Assembly (NCBI RefSeq): GCF_029784165.1
Contig: NC_073695.1
Coordinates: forward strand, 141,220,022-141,284,021
Direction of reading: 5' to 3'
Length of the DNA: 64,000 nt
Source: Wyeomyia smithii
Lineage: Eukaryota; Arthropoda; Insecta; Diptera; Culicidae
Shown: positions 10,841 through 21,086 of the stretch, piece after piece
Numbering within the stretch: the first letter of the stretch is position 1
Layout of the letters: every line of letters begins with the position of its first letter
The notes under the pieces: model-generated
Databases searched by the model: none
What the model saw: only the letters and a program-made list of their open reading frames with translations
Told to the model about the DNA's origin: nothing
Translations under genes and position numbers: made by a program

Positions 10841-11653
10841 ATGGCTAAAAATTTCATCAGACGAGTTGACAAGCTATCCACTAGTCTACAGAACGATGAT
10901 AAGGCTCGCATCATTCACAAACAATTGAGACTAAACAACTACCCGAAAGCACTAATAAACAGATTAATAAGCCGAATGCAGGAAAACATCACGGCACCGC
11001 AAGAAACACCTAGTGAAAACCTGGAATATACTTACCGTTCGATACCATACATACCACACCTGTCGAACCGAATCGAGAAGCACCTAAAAAACGATTACAA
11101 ACACATACGACTTGCACACCGCAACATAAAAACAGTTAAACAGTTGTTTACAAATGTTAAAGACCCCATTCCACATGAACACCAGAGCAACGTCATCTAC
11201 AACATACCGTGCAAAGACTGCAGCGCCGGCTACGTGGGAATGACAACAAACATGCTTAAAACTAGAATTAGTGGACACCGGACGCACTATAACACCTGGG
11301 ACAAACTACTGCAACAAGGTTACGACGAAACAGATACCCAAATTAGTGCACTTAAGGAAAAAACAGCACTAATGCATCACAGTATCACACATAATCACCG
11401 GTTTGATTTTCAACAAACAAAAATTATAGACAGACACAACAAACCACAAGCACTCCCGTTTTTAGAAATTTGCCATATTGCCAACACAGAAAATAGCATA
11501 AACAAACGCACAGACACTGAGGGACTGAACAACATATACGCTGGTATTATACACTCGATAAAGAACATCAACCAAAACAAAACAGACAACCATGACAGCC
11601 AATCCACTACCACCACAACTCAAAGCTGTACAATCTCTCAAACACACCCTTAG
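10841..11653 (+). CDS. Penelope-like element: RT-EN linker and GIY-YIG endonuclease (5'-truncated)
   Basis: 270 codons from ATG 10841 to TAG 11651-11653. Residues 1-100 match in style the region following RT in Penelope-like proteins (LRLNNYPKALINRLISRM, then IPYIPHLSNRIEKHL). Residues 121-150 form the GIY-YIG nuclease: NVIYNIPCKDC, the YVG of the second motif, and LKTRISGHR with the expected Arg and His. PFLEICHI (about residue 209) may supply the catalytic Glu. The RT domain is missing, so this is a 5'-truncated copy even though the frame is open. The ATG may be fortuitous, but the left unit starts at the same point. Because RT is absent it is unlikely to move by itself. Confidence 0.8.
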   Translation: MAKNFIRRVDKLSTSLQNDDKARIIHKQLRLNNYPKALINRLISRMQENITAPQETPSENLEYTYRSIPYIPHLSNRIEKHLKNDYKHIRLAHRNIKTVKQLFTNVKDPIPHEHQSNVIYNIPCKDCSAGYVGMTTNMLKTRISGHRTHYNTWDKLLQQGYDETDTQISALKEKTALMHHSITHNHRFDFQQTKIIDRHNKPQALPFLEICHIANTENSINKRTDTEGLNNIYAGIIHSIKNINQNKTDNHDSQSTTTTTQSCTISQTHP

Positions 11654-12049
11654 CAAGCCGTCAAGAATTAGTAGACTACAGAGGAAGACGCAAAACCAAC
11701 AGCTTAGAATATTTATTACCCGATTAAAGTGAAATTGCCATAAAAGTGCTTGATAAAAGTAAGTGCTAGAAAAAGCTTTAGAAGCTTATACAGTGTAGCA
11801 CACAAAAATAGGTACACATGCAGTAAGTACAGTTTATAGAGGAAAGTTACAAATCTGTTTTAAGCGAACAATACCTTTTACATATAGCCAAAGTGGGACG
11901 CCATTTGTAATACACACCAGACAACCGATGTTGGACACCAACACACTTAACAATAGAACGATTATCCTTTCTGTAAGTAAGCTAACACAGACATAAAACC
12001 TAAACCAGTAACGAAAGAGGAAAACAACACACAATGTATATTTTCAGAC

Positions 12050-12096
12050 TCCTTGAAAAAGGTGAAATAAAGTCACCGAAACTGTCGGAATAAGGA
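12050..12096 (+). ncRNA. Degenerate hammerhead-like motif in Penelope-like 3' UTR (also 9821-9863 on -)
   Basis: After the ORF lies CTTGAAAAA, a stem GGTGA...TCACC, then GAAAC and TGTCGG. This order resembles the hammerhead core (CUGANGA, stem II, GAAA, NUH), and type I hammerheads are known in Penelope-like elements. Two core positions differ here (C3 and G8 equivalents), so cleavage is unlikely. The mirror copy lies in the left arm. Confidence 0.4.
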
Positions 12097-12168
12097 AAAA
12101 AAACAAATCGTTTTTGCTAGTATACACGGACTGATTAAGCCGATAAACCCATCAAAATAACTAACATG

Positions 12169-14957
12169 TTTAAACTTATTCGAAAAAATCTTAGGGATCT
12201 CTTGGGGTCGCAATTGATCCGGGATACCAGAAATGTCTTGTTTCATGGTGGTGTCGAAGAATATAGCATTATTAGAAGCATCTAAAAGTGCGACATAATA
12301 TCTTGAGCCATATAGTCAAAATATAAAGTCATAAATCTGGATTGAGATTGAAGGTCGACCAACCTCTCGAAATTTTCAATTACTAATGGGTTCATAACTG
12401 TGCATCGAATTAGCAACCGGTAAGAGAGATTCCAAAAACGATGTTTCAACGGAAGAATACCCGCTAACACTTCAAGACTCATCGTATGGGTCGACTGCAT
12501 GCAACCCAAGGCAATACGCAAACAACGATATTGTATTCTCTCTAATTTTATAATGTGCGTGTTCGCGGCGGAGCGAAAGCAGAAACAGCCGTACTCAAGA
12601 ACTGACAATATCGTTGTTTGGTAAAGCCTTAGAAGGTCTCCTGGGTGGGCTCCCCACCAGGTTCCGGTAATCGTACGAAGAAAATTAATTCTCTGTTGGC
12701 ATTTTTGTGTCAGATACCTAATATGACAAGCCCAGGTGCATTTAGAGTCGAACCAGACCCCGAGATATTTAGCGACTAAAACCTGAGAGATCGTTTTACC
12801 CGTTAGTAGGAGCTGCAGCTGAGCTGGGTTATGCTTCCTAGAAAAAACGACCAACTCCGTTTTCTCCGGAGAGAACTCGATACCCAGCTTAAGAGCCCAT
12901 TCAGACAAATTGTCTAAGGTATCTTGCAATGGTCCTTGCAGAATGCTAGCCTCGCTACCAGTAATGGATACAACGCTATCGTCTGCAAGTTGCCTTAGCG
13001 TGCATGAATTTGCAAGACATTCATCGATGTCATTGACGTAAAAATTATATAAGAGAGGACTTCAACATGAGCCCTGGGGAAGGCCCATGTAACTAATTCG
13101 GGAAGTTGTCGAATCGCCATGTGAGAAATACATATGCTTTTCTGACAACAAATTGAGCAAAAAGTTATTCAGATTTAGTGAAAGTCCCTGCGAATGAAAT
13201 TTCGCGCTTAAAACTTCTACAGAGACAGAGTCAAAAGCCCCCTTAATATCCAAGAACGCAGAAGCCATTTGCTCTTTTCGAGCAAATGCGAGTTGAATTT
13301 CAGTAGAAAGCAACGCTAGGCAATCGTTCGTCCCTTTGCCCCGGCGAAAGCCAAATTGAGTATCTGAAAGTAAACCGTTTGTTTCGACCCATTTGTCTAA
13401 CCGTAAGAGGATCATTTTCTCCATTAATTTCCGGAGGCAAGAGAGCATCGCAATCGGCCTATATGAATTGTGATCAGAGGCAGGTTTCCCGGGTTTCCGA
13501 ATAGCAATGACTTTTACCTCCCTCCAGTCATGCGGAACAATATTTAGCTCAAGAAACTTGTTGAACAAGTCCAACAAGCGTCTTTTTGCAGAGTCGGGTA
13601 GATTCTTCAACAGGTTGAATTTTATTCTATCTAACCTTGGAGCCTTATTGTTGCACGACAGGAGAGCCATTGAAAATTCCAACATCGAAAATGGAGGCTC
13701 TTCCGTAGTTACTATAAACGCGTCGCGAAAGGTTTTCTGTTCCGGTACAGAATCCGGACAGACCTTTTTGGCAAAATCGAGTATCCAGCGATCTGAATAC
13801 TCCTCACTCTCATTCGAAACGTCACGGTTCCGCATGCGCCTGGCGGTATCCCAAAGAGTGCTCATCGCTGTTTCCCTCGACAACGCGTTTACGAACCGCC
13901 GCCAGTACCCGCGTTTTTTCGCCTTTACTAAGCTCTTCATCTGCCTGCCCAGTGCCTCGTACTTTCGTAGTAGGTTGACAGTGCCGTACTCCCGGTAGTC
14001 CTTATACGCCGCGGACCTTCGCGCGTACAGCTCAGAGCACTCTTTGTCCCACCATTTGTTGGGAGGGCGTTGTCTAATCGTTACCCCGGGTATCGGTTTC
14101 GTCTGAGCTTGCGTCGCGGCGTCGATTATCAAGCCAGCTAAGAACGCGTATTCTTCCTCCGGAGGAAGTTCCTCGTGAGTCTCGATAGATTCCGCTGTAA
14201 TAGACTCATAACGCTTCCAATCAATATTACGTGTAAGGTCGTAGGAAATATTGATTGGGTTCGGGGGAGTTGAACCATTAGCAATTGATATAACGATTGG
14301 AAGATGATCACTACCGTGGGGATCGTTGATTACTTTCCACTGGCAATCTAACGCAAGTGATGTCGAGCAGAGGGATAGGTCAAGCACGCTTTCACGTGCT
14401 GGAGGATTAGGTACACGTGTCGCTTCCCCAGTATTCAAAAGTGTCATATTGAAGTCGTCGATCAAGTTACAAATCAAAGAAGATCGGTTGTCGTCGTACA
14501 GCGACCCCCATAGCGAACAGTGAGAGTTAAAATCTCCCAAAATCAAAAAAGGTGCGGGAAGCAATTCTGCTATATCAAGGAGTTGCTTCTGTTCAATCCG
14601 CGCGGATGGGGGAATATATAACGAAACAAGGCAAAGGTCTTTTCCATTCAAATTCGTTTGAATGGCAACAACTTCAATATTCGAGATCGAGGGGAGGTCG
14701 ATTCTGAAAAAAGAATAGCACTTTTTGATCCCTAAAAGTACCCCTCCACCGTGTGAGTCTCGATCTCGACGAATGATGTTAAAATCGTGGAAATTAAGTT
14801 GGTCATTTGAATTGAGAAAAGTTTCACAAAGCGCGAACGCATCACAATTGTATGTGTTTATCAAATGTGAAAATAAATCAAATTTGGGGATGATACTTCT
14901 GCAGTTCCACTGTAACACAGTGACAAAATTCCTAACCTCTTTCAACGTATTAGTCAT
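12169..14957 (-). pseudogene. Element A(-) ORF2, endonuclease and reverse transcriptase
   Basis: From ATG 14955-14957 on the minus strand. The complete APE endonuclease is here (LQWNCRS, ALCETFLNSND, FLILGDFNSHCSLWGS, DPHGSDHLPIVIS), so it supplies the part deleted in A(+). RT blocks are YRPIAMLSCLRKLMEKM, QFGFRRGKGT, AFLDIKGAFDSV and MGLPQGSC. A TGA at 13062-13064 replaces the Leu codon that follows in A(+). Downstream, LADDS and LGIEFSPEKTELV continue to 12282, where a deletion of about 25 bases shifts frame. Sequence continues to the Penelope insertion at 12168. Two clear lesions make it inactive. Confidence 0.87.
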
Positions 14958-16340
14958 CGAAAGATACGATAGCTGAAATGAGGGGCCAAGTTGCTGTGAG
15001 TTGCTTCAAAAAGGTTTTCACTGTTGGGAGAAGGGCAAGAAGAATGTTTTGTAGGGGATCTGGTATGTTGAATGTTTTAAATATCCAGTCCACAATATCA
15101 GAGAATTTTATGAACCCTGTTTCTTTTATGTCTTCTGATCGAAAAATGGGTGCACGAGGGGTTTTTGGTGCCCCAGGAAGCGGTGGGTACTCCTGGTTTG
15201 ATTTGAAATTAAAACCGGGGGGTACTTGCTTCGGTTTTTCTTCACCGCTTCCTTTTTGTGTTGTCTTATTGGTCATTCCGCTAGGGGTTATCTTACGACC
15301 TTTACGAGAAAGATTAGGAGAGTTGAGCATTCTCCTCTTCCTAGATCCCTCTGGCAAGGCATAGGAACACCCTTCGACGGGATCGTCAGATGTACCCTCA
15401 TCGGTTGGCAAAAAGGAAAAGATGTTTCCTGTCGAGGGTGGCTCAGCCCTCTTAAGCATTTCTGCAAAAGAGCGCTTTGATCGTTCCTTAAGGGAACGCT
15501 TAATTTTTTCCTCGCGCTGTTTGTACGCGGGACATGCCGGAAGGTCATGCCGAGTTCCCTCGCAATAAAGACACTTTTCAGTATCCCCACTGCAAGCGTT
15601 CTCAGCATGATTGCCTCCGCACTTGCTACAGCGTGCCTTGTTGCAGCAGTAGGTGGCTGTGTGACCTAACTGCTTACAGTTCTGGCAATGCATGACCCGC
15701 GGTACGAACAGGCGTACAGGTAGACGAACCCTGTCCAAGCGGACGTAGTTCGGCAGCGCGGATCCGGCGAATGTTACTCGGAAGGAATCCGAAGGGAGGA
15801 ATTTCTTCTTCCCTTCTTCGATGGATACTGAATGCAATTGCTTGACATCCAGTATCTTTACACTTTGCATCAAGGGGTTTTTAAAACAGCCAACTCCATG
15901 ACGCAAAATGTCATCGACAGTGAGATTCCCCTCGGTAACCACACCGTCGATTTCTACATCCTTGGCAGGGATGTACACGCGATACTCTCTCGTGAAGAGC
16001 TCGTAGCCAGCAATTTCGTTTGCTTGATTCAAGCTACTCACGACAACTCGCAGTTTGTTCGGCCTCATCTTCGTAATCTCGGTTACGGCCGAAAAATGTT
16101 TTGCCAGGTCTTTGCCAATTTGAATAATATTCAATGGCTTCTTTATGGGCCGGAAAAAACAACGTAGGGACCGCCAGCGGCATCTGGGTAAGCTTTTACC
16201 CGTACTTCCGGTACTCTTGGTATAGGACTTGGCAAAGGGGTGGGCACAGGGGAAGGTAGGGGTGAGCTGATGGGAGAAATTTCAATTTCTTCCCCGTTTG
16301 TTTCCACCTCCAGGAAAAGTTGCACCTGCATGTCGTCCAT
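14950..16340 (-). pseudogene. Element A(-) ORF1, gag-like with three CCHC knuckles, one frameshift
   Basis: Begins MDDMQVQLFLEVE at 16340; a Pro/Ser-rich stretch leads to GPYVVF. A 1-base deletion in a homopolymer at about 16155 shifts frame, and the reading resumes as NIIQIGKDLAKHF near 16134 and runs to TAA 14950. The central region (about 15900-15650) resembles RNA-binding ORF1 domains. Three knuckles follow: CQNCKQLGHTATYC, CSKCGGNHAENAC and CLYCEGTRHDLPAC, at about 15690-15530. The C-terminus matches the A(+) ORF1 remnant. Its stop overlaps the ORF2 ATG by 8 bases, as in A(+). The role is to coat element RNA. Confidence 0.85.
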
Positions 16341-17068
16341 TTTGCGGGAGCGTTACGCTCTACCGCACACAAACGATAAATATTCGAATCTGGGGGGGAG
16401 GGGGGTTCAAGTAGTTGATGTTAAATTTTAAAAACAATTTTTCAATCTACAATGGATCAAATAAAAAAAAGACAGTAATACTAATTCTAATAACAATAGT
16501 AATAATTATAATAATAATAATTATAGTAATAATATTAATAATAACAATAATAATATCAATAATAATATTAATAATAATATTATAACATAGTAATAATATT
16601 GATAAAAATAGTAAAAATTCTAAAGGTAATACGTCACCGAACGTCTAAGTCACGACCTCACGGCTGATAGAAGAATTAATCGAGCGTCTCCGCAGAACAA
16701 ACAATGACGATCCAGCTTCGTGTTGAGACGCAGTGGCCGTGTCCTACACGCGACCTTGTAGATGCCACTTGTAGTTGACTTCCACTCGCTCGATCGTATG
16801 ATGGTCCGTGCTGCTAGCGGGGTAACAGCGGTGCGGGAGAATTATTCTTGCTGATATATCAGCTGCGTATCGAATCACTGGCGGGGTAGCCTGCCCCTAC
16901 CAGTGTGCAGATGTTTCTGCCGATATATAACAGGCTATTGTTATCGCGCAGCACAAGAACTAATCGACAAAAAAACACCCGTACGATAACTCGTGTATTG
17001 TAATTTTGCGAACTCAAACGGAGATAAACAATTTGCGTCTAATCGAGACGAAAGCAAAACAACGAATG
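16341..17068 (-). promoter_or_regulatory. Element A 5' UTR, presumed internal promoter
   Basis: 728 bases between the ORF1 ATG and the insertion boundary; no ORF of note. Read on the minus strand it opens CATTCGTTGTTTTGC, and non-LTR elements usually carry an initiator-type promoter at their first bases. It contains GATATATCAGC-type and CTGCTAGCGGGG-type blocks and ends in an AT-rich (AAT)n stretch next to ORF1. Promoter function is inferred from position only. Confidence 0.55.
16476..16592. repeat. (AAT)n-rich low-complexity tract
   Basis: Imperfect ATA/AAT triplets inside the A 5' UTR, with spacing variations. Not coding. Confidence 0.9.
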
Positions 17069-17187
17069 ATTTCTTCCGGGGTTGTAAACACCAAAAATTT
17101 TTAAATTATGATCAATTAGTTCAATTATTAAGAAGTTATTAACGTCATCCATCATTTCATAAATTTTCCTATGTTTCAAAGTGGATA
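17069..17187 (-). mobile_element. Element B, left copy, middle segment
   Basis: Matches 22940-23056 of the right B copy (endonuclease codons around KHRKIYEMMDDVN and IDHNLKIFGVYNPGRN on the minus strand). It is bounded on the left by the A(-) target duplication and on the right by element C. It restores continuity between 8510 and 21087, proving that the B pieces belong to one copy. Confidence 0.88.
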
Positions 17188-17872
17188 TCGAAATCATTAT
17201 AGGCGAAATAATTACAACAGAAACAACAACCCTAGGCATAACCATATCATTCACAACAACAACAACGATAATAACAACAACTTTGTCAATAACAATAGAA
17301 ATAACTACAACAGCAATTACTACAATAATAATAACAATTCCAACAACAACCGCAACAATAAGAACTACTTCAACAATAACAACAACAATCAGAACCAGAA
17401 TCGCAACCTCAACTTTAACAGAAATCTCGATAATAACCATCAAAGTACCAATCGAAACAACTACAACTTCAACACCAATAGTAACCGTAGATATACCAAC
17501 CACAACCGTCACGTCAACAACAGTTTTTGGAATAATAACAATAGCCCCAACTATAACATGGCCAACAGGCAACAGAATAACGTCACCAACTCCTACAATA
17601 ATCAACAACACACCAACTCTAATCGTTTCCATGCAAATCAACTGTTACCACCTGACAGAGTGCTTCTTGCAGCAGCGAAAGACCGATTCTCCAGACCTCA
17701 ATCTAACTTCATTCCTACGATTCAATTTCAAAGAGGCGAAACTCTTAACCCATACCCGGCGAACGACGAGTTTTCACTTTCTCAACCCCAGATGATCAGC
17801 GATCCTGCACACCTTCCTACTTCACAATGCATTGCGTGCTCATCTAGGCACTCGTGTCTTCAACGCAATTGA
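17188..17872 (+). pseudogene. Element C Asn-rich ORF (ORF1-like), 5'-truncated
   Basis: About 228 codons ending at TGA 17870-17872. Residues 1 to about 130 are dominated by Asn with interspersed Arg, Tyr and His, encoded mainly by AAC/AAT; the remainder is less repetitive (LLPPDRVLLAAAKDRF, then CIACSSRHSC near the end). The apparent ATG at 17171 lies in host element B, so the true start has been lost. Most ORF1 proteins bind RNA, and an Asn/Arg-rich disordered stretch would fit, but no known fold is visible. The frame continues open after the single TGA into the endonuclease. Confidence 0.65.
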
Positions 17873-19057
17873 CTCACTCATCAGAGGTCCGTTGCTGGTG
17901 ATAATTTTGTTCAACCTAGAGATGTAGGAAATGACGCGACCTGCTCTGCTCTGGTAAACACTTCTGTTAATAATGACTCTCATTCTTTAGCTTCTACACT
18001 CGAACACCCCACCACTACCGAGATCTCTGTATATTGCCAAAATTTTAACCGCATGCGAGGCGCTCACAAAATTAACGAAATTCAAAAAAATGTACTATCC
18101 TGTTCATTTTCTGTTATTTTAGCAACCGAAACCAGCTGGGATGAGGGTGTTCGCAGCGAAGAAGTCTTCGGTTGCCGATATAATGTCTATAGAAATGACC
18201 GTAACTATCACTTATCTGAAATGAAATCCGGTGGTGGTGTGTTGATTGCGGTGTCAGTAGACTTTAATTCAGCGCTTATCGACACCATTCAGTTTAAAGA
18301 GTTCGAACATGTTTGGGTGAAAGCAGAACTAGCAGGAGAGACACACGTATTTGTCTCTGTCTATTTCCCTCCAAATAATGCGCGGAATGAAATCTTTGAA
18401 AAGTTTCTTCATGTTGTTGAAAATATTGCATCTAAGCTGTTACCTGAAGTAAAACTCCACATATACGGTGATTTCAACCAACGCAACATTGATTTTATTC
18501 CGGATATCGATAACCATAGCATTTTACTTCCTATTATTGGCGAAAATGAAACGCTTCAACTTCTTTTTGATAAAACCTCTAGTCTTGGTCTTAATCAAAT
18601 AAATCATGTGAAAAATGGACAAAATTGTTATCTAGATCTGTTAATGTCCAACATTAGTGAAGACTTTTGTGTGACGAATTCATTACAACCATAATGGAAG
18701 AACGAAGTTTATCATACAGCAATAGAGTTTTCTTTATTTGTGCATGTGAATAAAAGACCTGACGAATATGAATTCGAAGATGTTTTTGACTTTCAGTCAG
18801 CGAACTATGATGAATTAAAACATAAACTAAATAGTATCAACTGGCAAGATGTATTGTTTGAAGACGGAAACGTCGATTCGGCTATAGAAAATTTTTATAA
18901 CATATTATCTGATTTATTTATTAGCGAAACACCATTGAAAAGAATAAGACGTCATGGCAATTCCAAATACCCAGTCTGGTACAATAGACAAATTAAAAAC
19001 TTAAAAAACAAAAAGCACATAAAAAATACAAAACTCATAAAAACCGTGATGCTTTAA
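17873..19057 (+). pseudogene. Element C endonuclease region, one internal stop
   Basis: This stretch is in the same frame as the Asn-rich ORF and is open from 17873. ISVYCQNFNRMRGA (about 18025) is the family's opening strand, then ATETSW, GGGVLIAV, VSVYFPPNN and LHIYGDFNQRNID, the APE core with Glu and Asp. TAA 18692-18694 interrupts just before the expected terminal motif, and EVYHTAIEFSLFV follows directly in frame (about 18705-18740), showing a recent point mutation. Reading continues to 19057, but a 1-base shift near 19015-19030 moves the coding frame to the RT. The enzyme would nick the target DNA. Confidence 0.8.
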
Positions 19058-20904
19058 CAACTTATCTTAACATTTGCGGCGAATTAAACGATGCCATTAG
19101 TAACGCGTTTGAAGAGTTCACATTAAAGACTGAGCTTGAAATCAAATCCTGTCCAAAAATTTTTTTCAAATATGTTAAATCAAAGTTAAAATCTGAAAAT
19201 TTTCCTTCAAAAATGCAACTGCATGACAAAGTTGAAGAGAACCCGGCATACATCTCTGATCTATTTGCTGATTTTTTTTTTCAACAAAATTATACAACTT
19301 TCTCCGAATCTGATCGTGACTATACATTCTTCACCAACTTTCCTGAGTTCCCCAACTATTTCAATATTGAACATGTCAGCGCACGCGAAATTGAAGATAC
19401 TTTAAAAGCTCTGGATGCGTCTAAAGGTCCGGGACCAGACGGAATTCCGCCAGCATTCATGAAACATTTAGCTAAAGAGCTAACTTCCCCACTGTTCTTG
19501 ATTTTCAATATGTCGCTGGAATCCGGTTGCTTCCCGAAATTCTGGAAAAACTCATATCTAGTGCCTGTGTTCAAATCTGGTAAAAAAACCGACATTAGCA
19601 ACTATCGAGGCATAGCCATTCTTTCCTGTATACCTAAGCTTTTTGAAGCAATAATAAACAAAAAGTTATTCCACCAAATAAAAAATAGAATTACCCCAAT
19701 GCAACACGGTTTTTTCAAAGAGCGCTCAACAACAACTAACTTACTCGAGTTTATTAACTTCTCTTTGAACGCAATGGATAAAGGTAATTATGTTGAAACC
19801 TTATATACTGACTTCAGTAAAGCTTTCGATCGCATTGATATACCCCTGCTTCTCTTCAAGTTACGAAAAATTGGAATTCATCCACAATTACTCAAATGGA
19901 TTGAATCGTATTTGACAGATCGTCAACAAACAGTCAAATTTAAAGGTAGAATATCGAAACCTATTCATGTAACCTCAGGAGTTCCTCAAGGCTCTCACTT
20001 GGGCCCTCTACTATTTATATTATTTGTAAACGACATTTCCTTTATTCTAAAACATGTAAAAATTCTTATTTATGCCGACGATATTAAACTTTTCATTGAA
20101 ATTGAAAACGCTGATGATGTAAATATTTTTCGTAACGAGATAAAATATTTTTACATTTGGTGTAAAAAAAGCCTTCTTCAGCTAAACGTTAAAAAATGTA
20201 GTTCGATGGCTTTTGGCAGAAAAAGAAACATGCCAAGCAATATGATTTCCTTAGGAGATCAGGTAGTAGAGAAAAGTGAACGAGTTAGGGACCTAGGAGT
20301 CATACCCGACTCAAAATTAACATTCACTGATCACTACAATACAATTATTAATAAGGCTAGTAACATGCTCAGTTTTATAAAACGTTTCTGCTATAATTTC
20401 CAAGATCCATACACAATAAAAACACTTTATAATTCCTATGTCAGGTCACTTTTAGAATACTGTAGCATTGTATGGTCTCCGTTTTCTGCAACACATGTAA
20501 ACAGAATAGAATCAGTGCAAAAACAATTCCTGTTATATGCACTTCGTAATCTACGATGGACGTCATTTCCCCTACCATCATATGACGAACGCTGCAGACT
20601 TATTGACATTCAATCATTAAAAGCCCGTCGTGAATTCGCAATGATGTCATTTGTTAACGATATCGTATCTCAACGTGTCGATTCACCCGAAATATTATCA
20701 AAACTCAATCTTTATGTACCTTCTAGAAATTTACGAACTCGGACTTTGTTTTCTTTAAATCATCAACGAAACAATTATGCTAAATACGGGCCAATTAATC
20801 AAATGATGTTAGTGTATAACCAACACTGTGAAACAATTGACTTTTCTATGTCGCGAACTAAATTAAAACAATATTTCAACTCAACGCGCAATTTAAATCG
20901 ATAG
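19025..20904 (+). pseudogene. Element C reverse transcriptase
   Basis: An open frame of about 625 codons to TAG 20902-20904. RT blocks in order: ASKGPGPDGIPPAF, YRGIAILSCIPKLFEAI, QHGFFKERST, TLYTDFSKAFDRID, SGVPQGSHLGPLLFILF, and the catalytic IYADDIKLF near 20070, then VRDLGVIPDSKLTF. The C-terminal region (LLEYCSIVWSPF..., RRLIDIQ-like) is typical of Jockey/CR1-group elements and has no RNase H. The RT part itself shows no lesion; only its connection to the endonuclease is frameshifted. A short 3' UTR (20905-21037) follows. Confidence 0.88.
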
Positions 20905-21037
20905 AAAACATTCATTGTAATAATCCGTCAAGTGAAGAAATTATATTCAATTATGTATAAACTCTTTTTTTTTGCTCCCACTAGTATAAATAGCATATAG
21001 CATGTAAGTTAGTTTTAAACATATGTAGTCTACTTTT

Positions 21038-21086
21038 GTTTGACGAAATAAATAAATAAATAAATAAATCAATAAATAAATAAATA
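21038..21086 (+). repeat. (TAAA)n tail of element C
   Basis: About eleven TAAA units with one TCAA interruption terminate C in place of poly(A). Short tandem tails are common in Jockey/CR1-type elements. Its right edge is the junction with B. Confidence 0.85.

Larger units (their letters stand above)
9726..12156. mobile_element. Penelope-like element, inverted head-to-head dimer
   Basis: Inserted in A(-) ORF2, with the 12-base target duplication ATAACTAACATG at 9714-9725 and 12157-12168. The right unit (10841-12156, +) carries the C-terminal part of a Penelope-like protein with a GIY-YIG endonuclease. The left unit (9757-10770, -) repeats its last 1014 bases in reverse. The left end bears 31 extra bases (9726-9756). 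Both units begin with the same AATTAACATGGCTAAAAATT around a 31-base centre (about 10801-10831). Inverted, 5'-truncated units of this kind are characteristic of Penelope-like retroelements. Confidence 0.85.
9757..12156. repeat. 1014-base inverted repeat arms (9757-10770 / 11143-12156)
   Basis: The two arms have exactly the same length when anchored at TTTGATGGG... (9757) and its complement ending ...CCCATCAAA (12156), and at GTAAACAAC (10762-10770) and its complement at 11143. Few differences were seen in the stretches compared. The 372 bases between are the part of the right unit that is deleted from the left one, plus the centre. A transcript across it would fold into a kilobase-scale hairpin. 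Confidence 0.85.
8511..17068 (-). mobile_element. I-like element A(-), near full length, split by a Penelope-like insertion
   Basis: Reads on the minus strand from a 5' end at about 17068 (CATTCGTTGTTTTGC...) through 5' UTR, ORF1, ORF2 and 3' UTR to a short poly(A) at about 8511-8516. It is flanked by the direct repeat ATTTCTTCCGGGGTT (8496-8510 and 17069-17083), which occurs once in the uninterrupted B copy near 22938, so this is a genuine insertion into B. The Penelope-like element at 9726-12156 splits the ORF2 region. Without it and the duplicated TSD the element is about 6.1 kb. Confidence 0.88.
17188..21086 (+). mobile_element. Jockey/CR1-like non-LTR element C, 5'-truncated
   Basis: Inserted into B between GTGGATA (ends 17187) and (A)ATACAAAAATAG (from about 21083). 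It encodes an Asn-rich ORF, an APE endonuclease and an RT, then a 3' UTR ending in (TAAA)n. No convincing target duplication beyond 0-1 base can be made out because the junction is AT-rich. A YADD-type RT without RNase H fits the Jockey/CR1 group. Confidence 0.85.

Noticed and set aside
17039..17641. Minus-strand Val/Ile-rich ORF of 200 codons
   Set aside because: It is the reverse of the Asn-codon tract of element C joined to a B fragment; composition is a strand artefact.
17181..17795. Thr/Ile-rich plus-strand ORF overlapping element C
   Set aside because: Shifted frame of the same AAC/AAT tract; the Asn-rich frame alone continues into the endonuclease.
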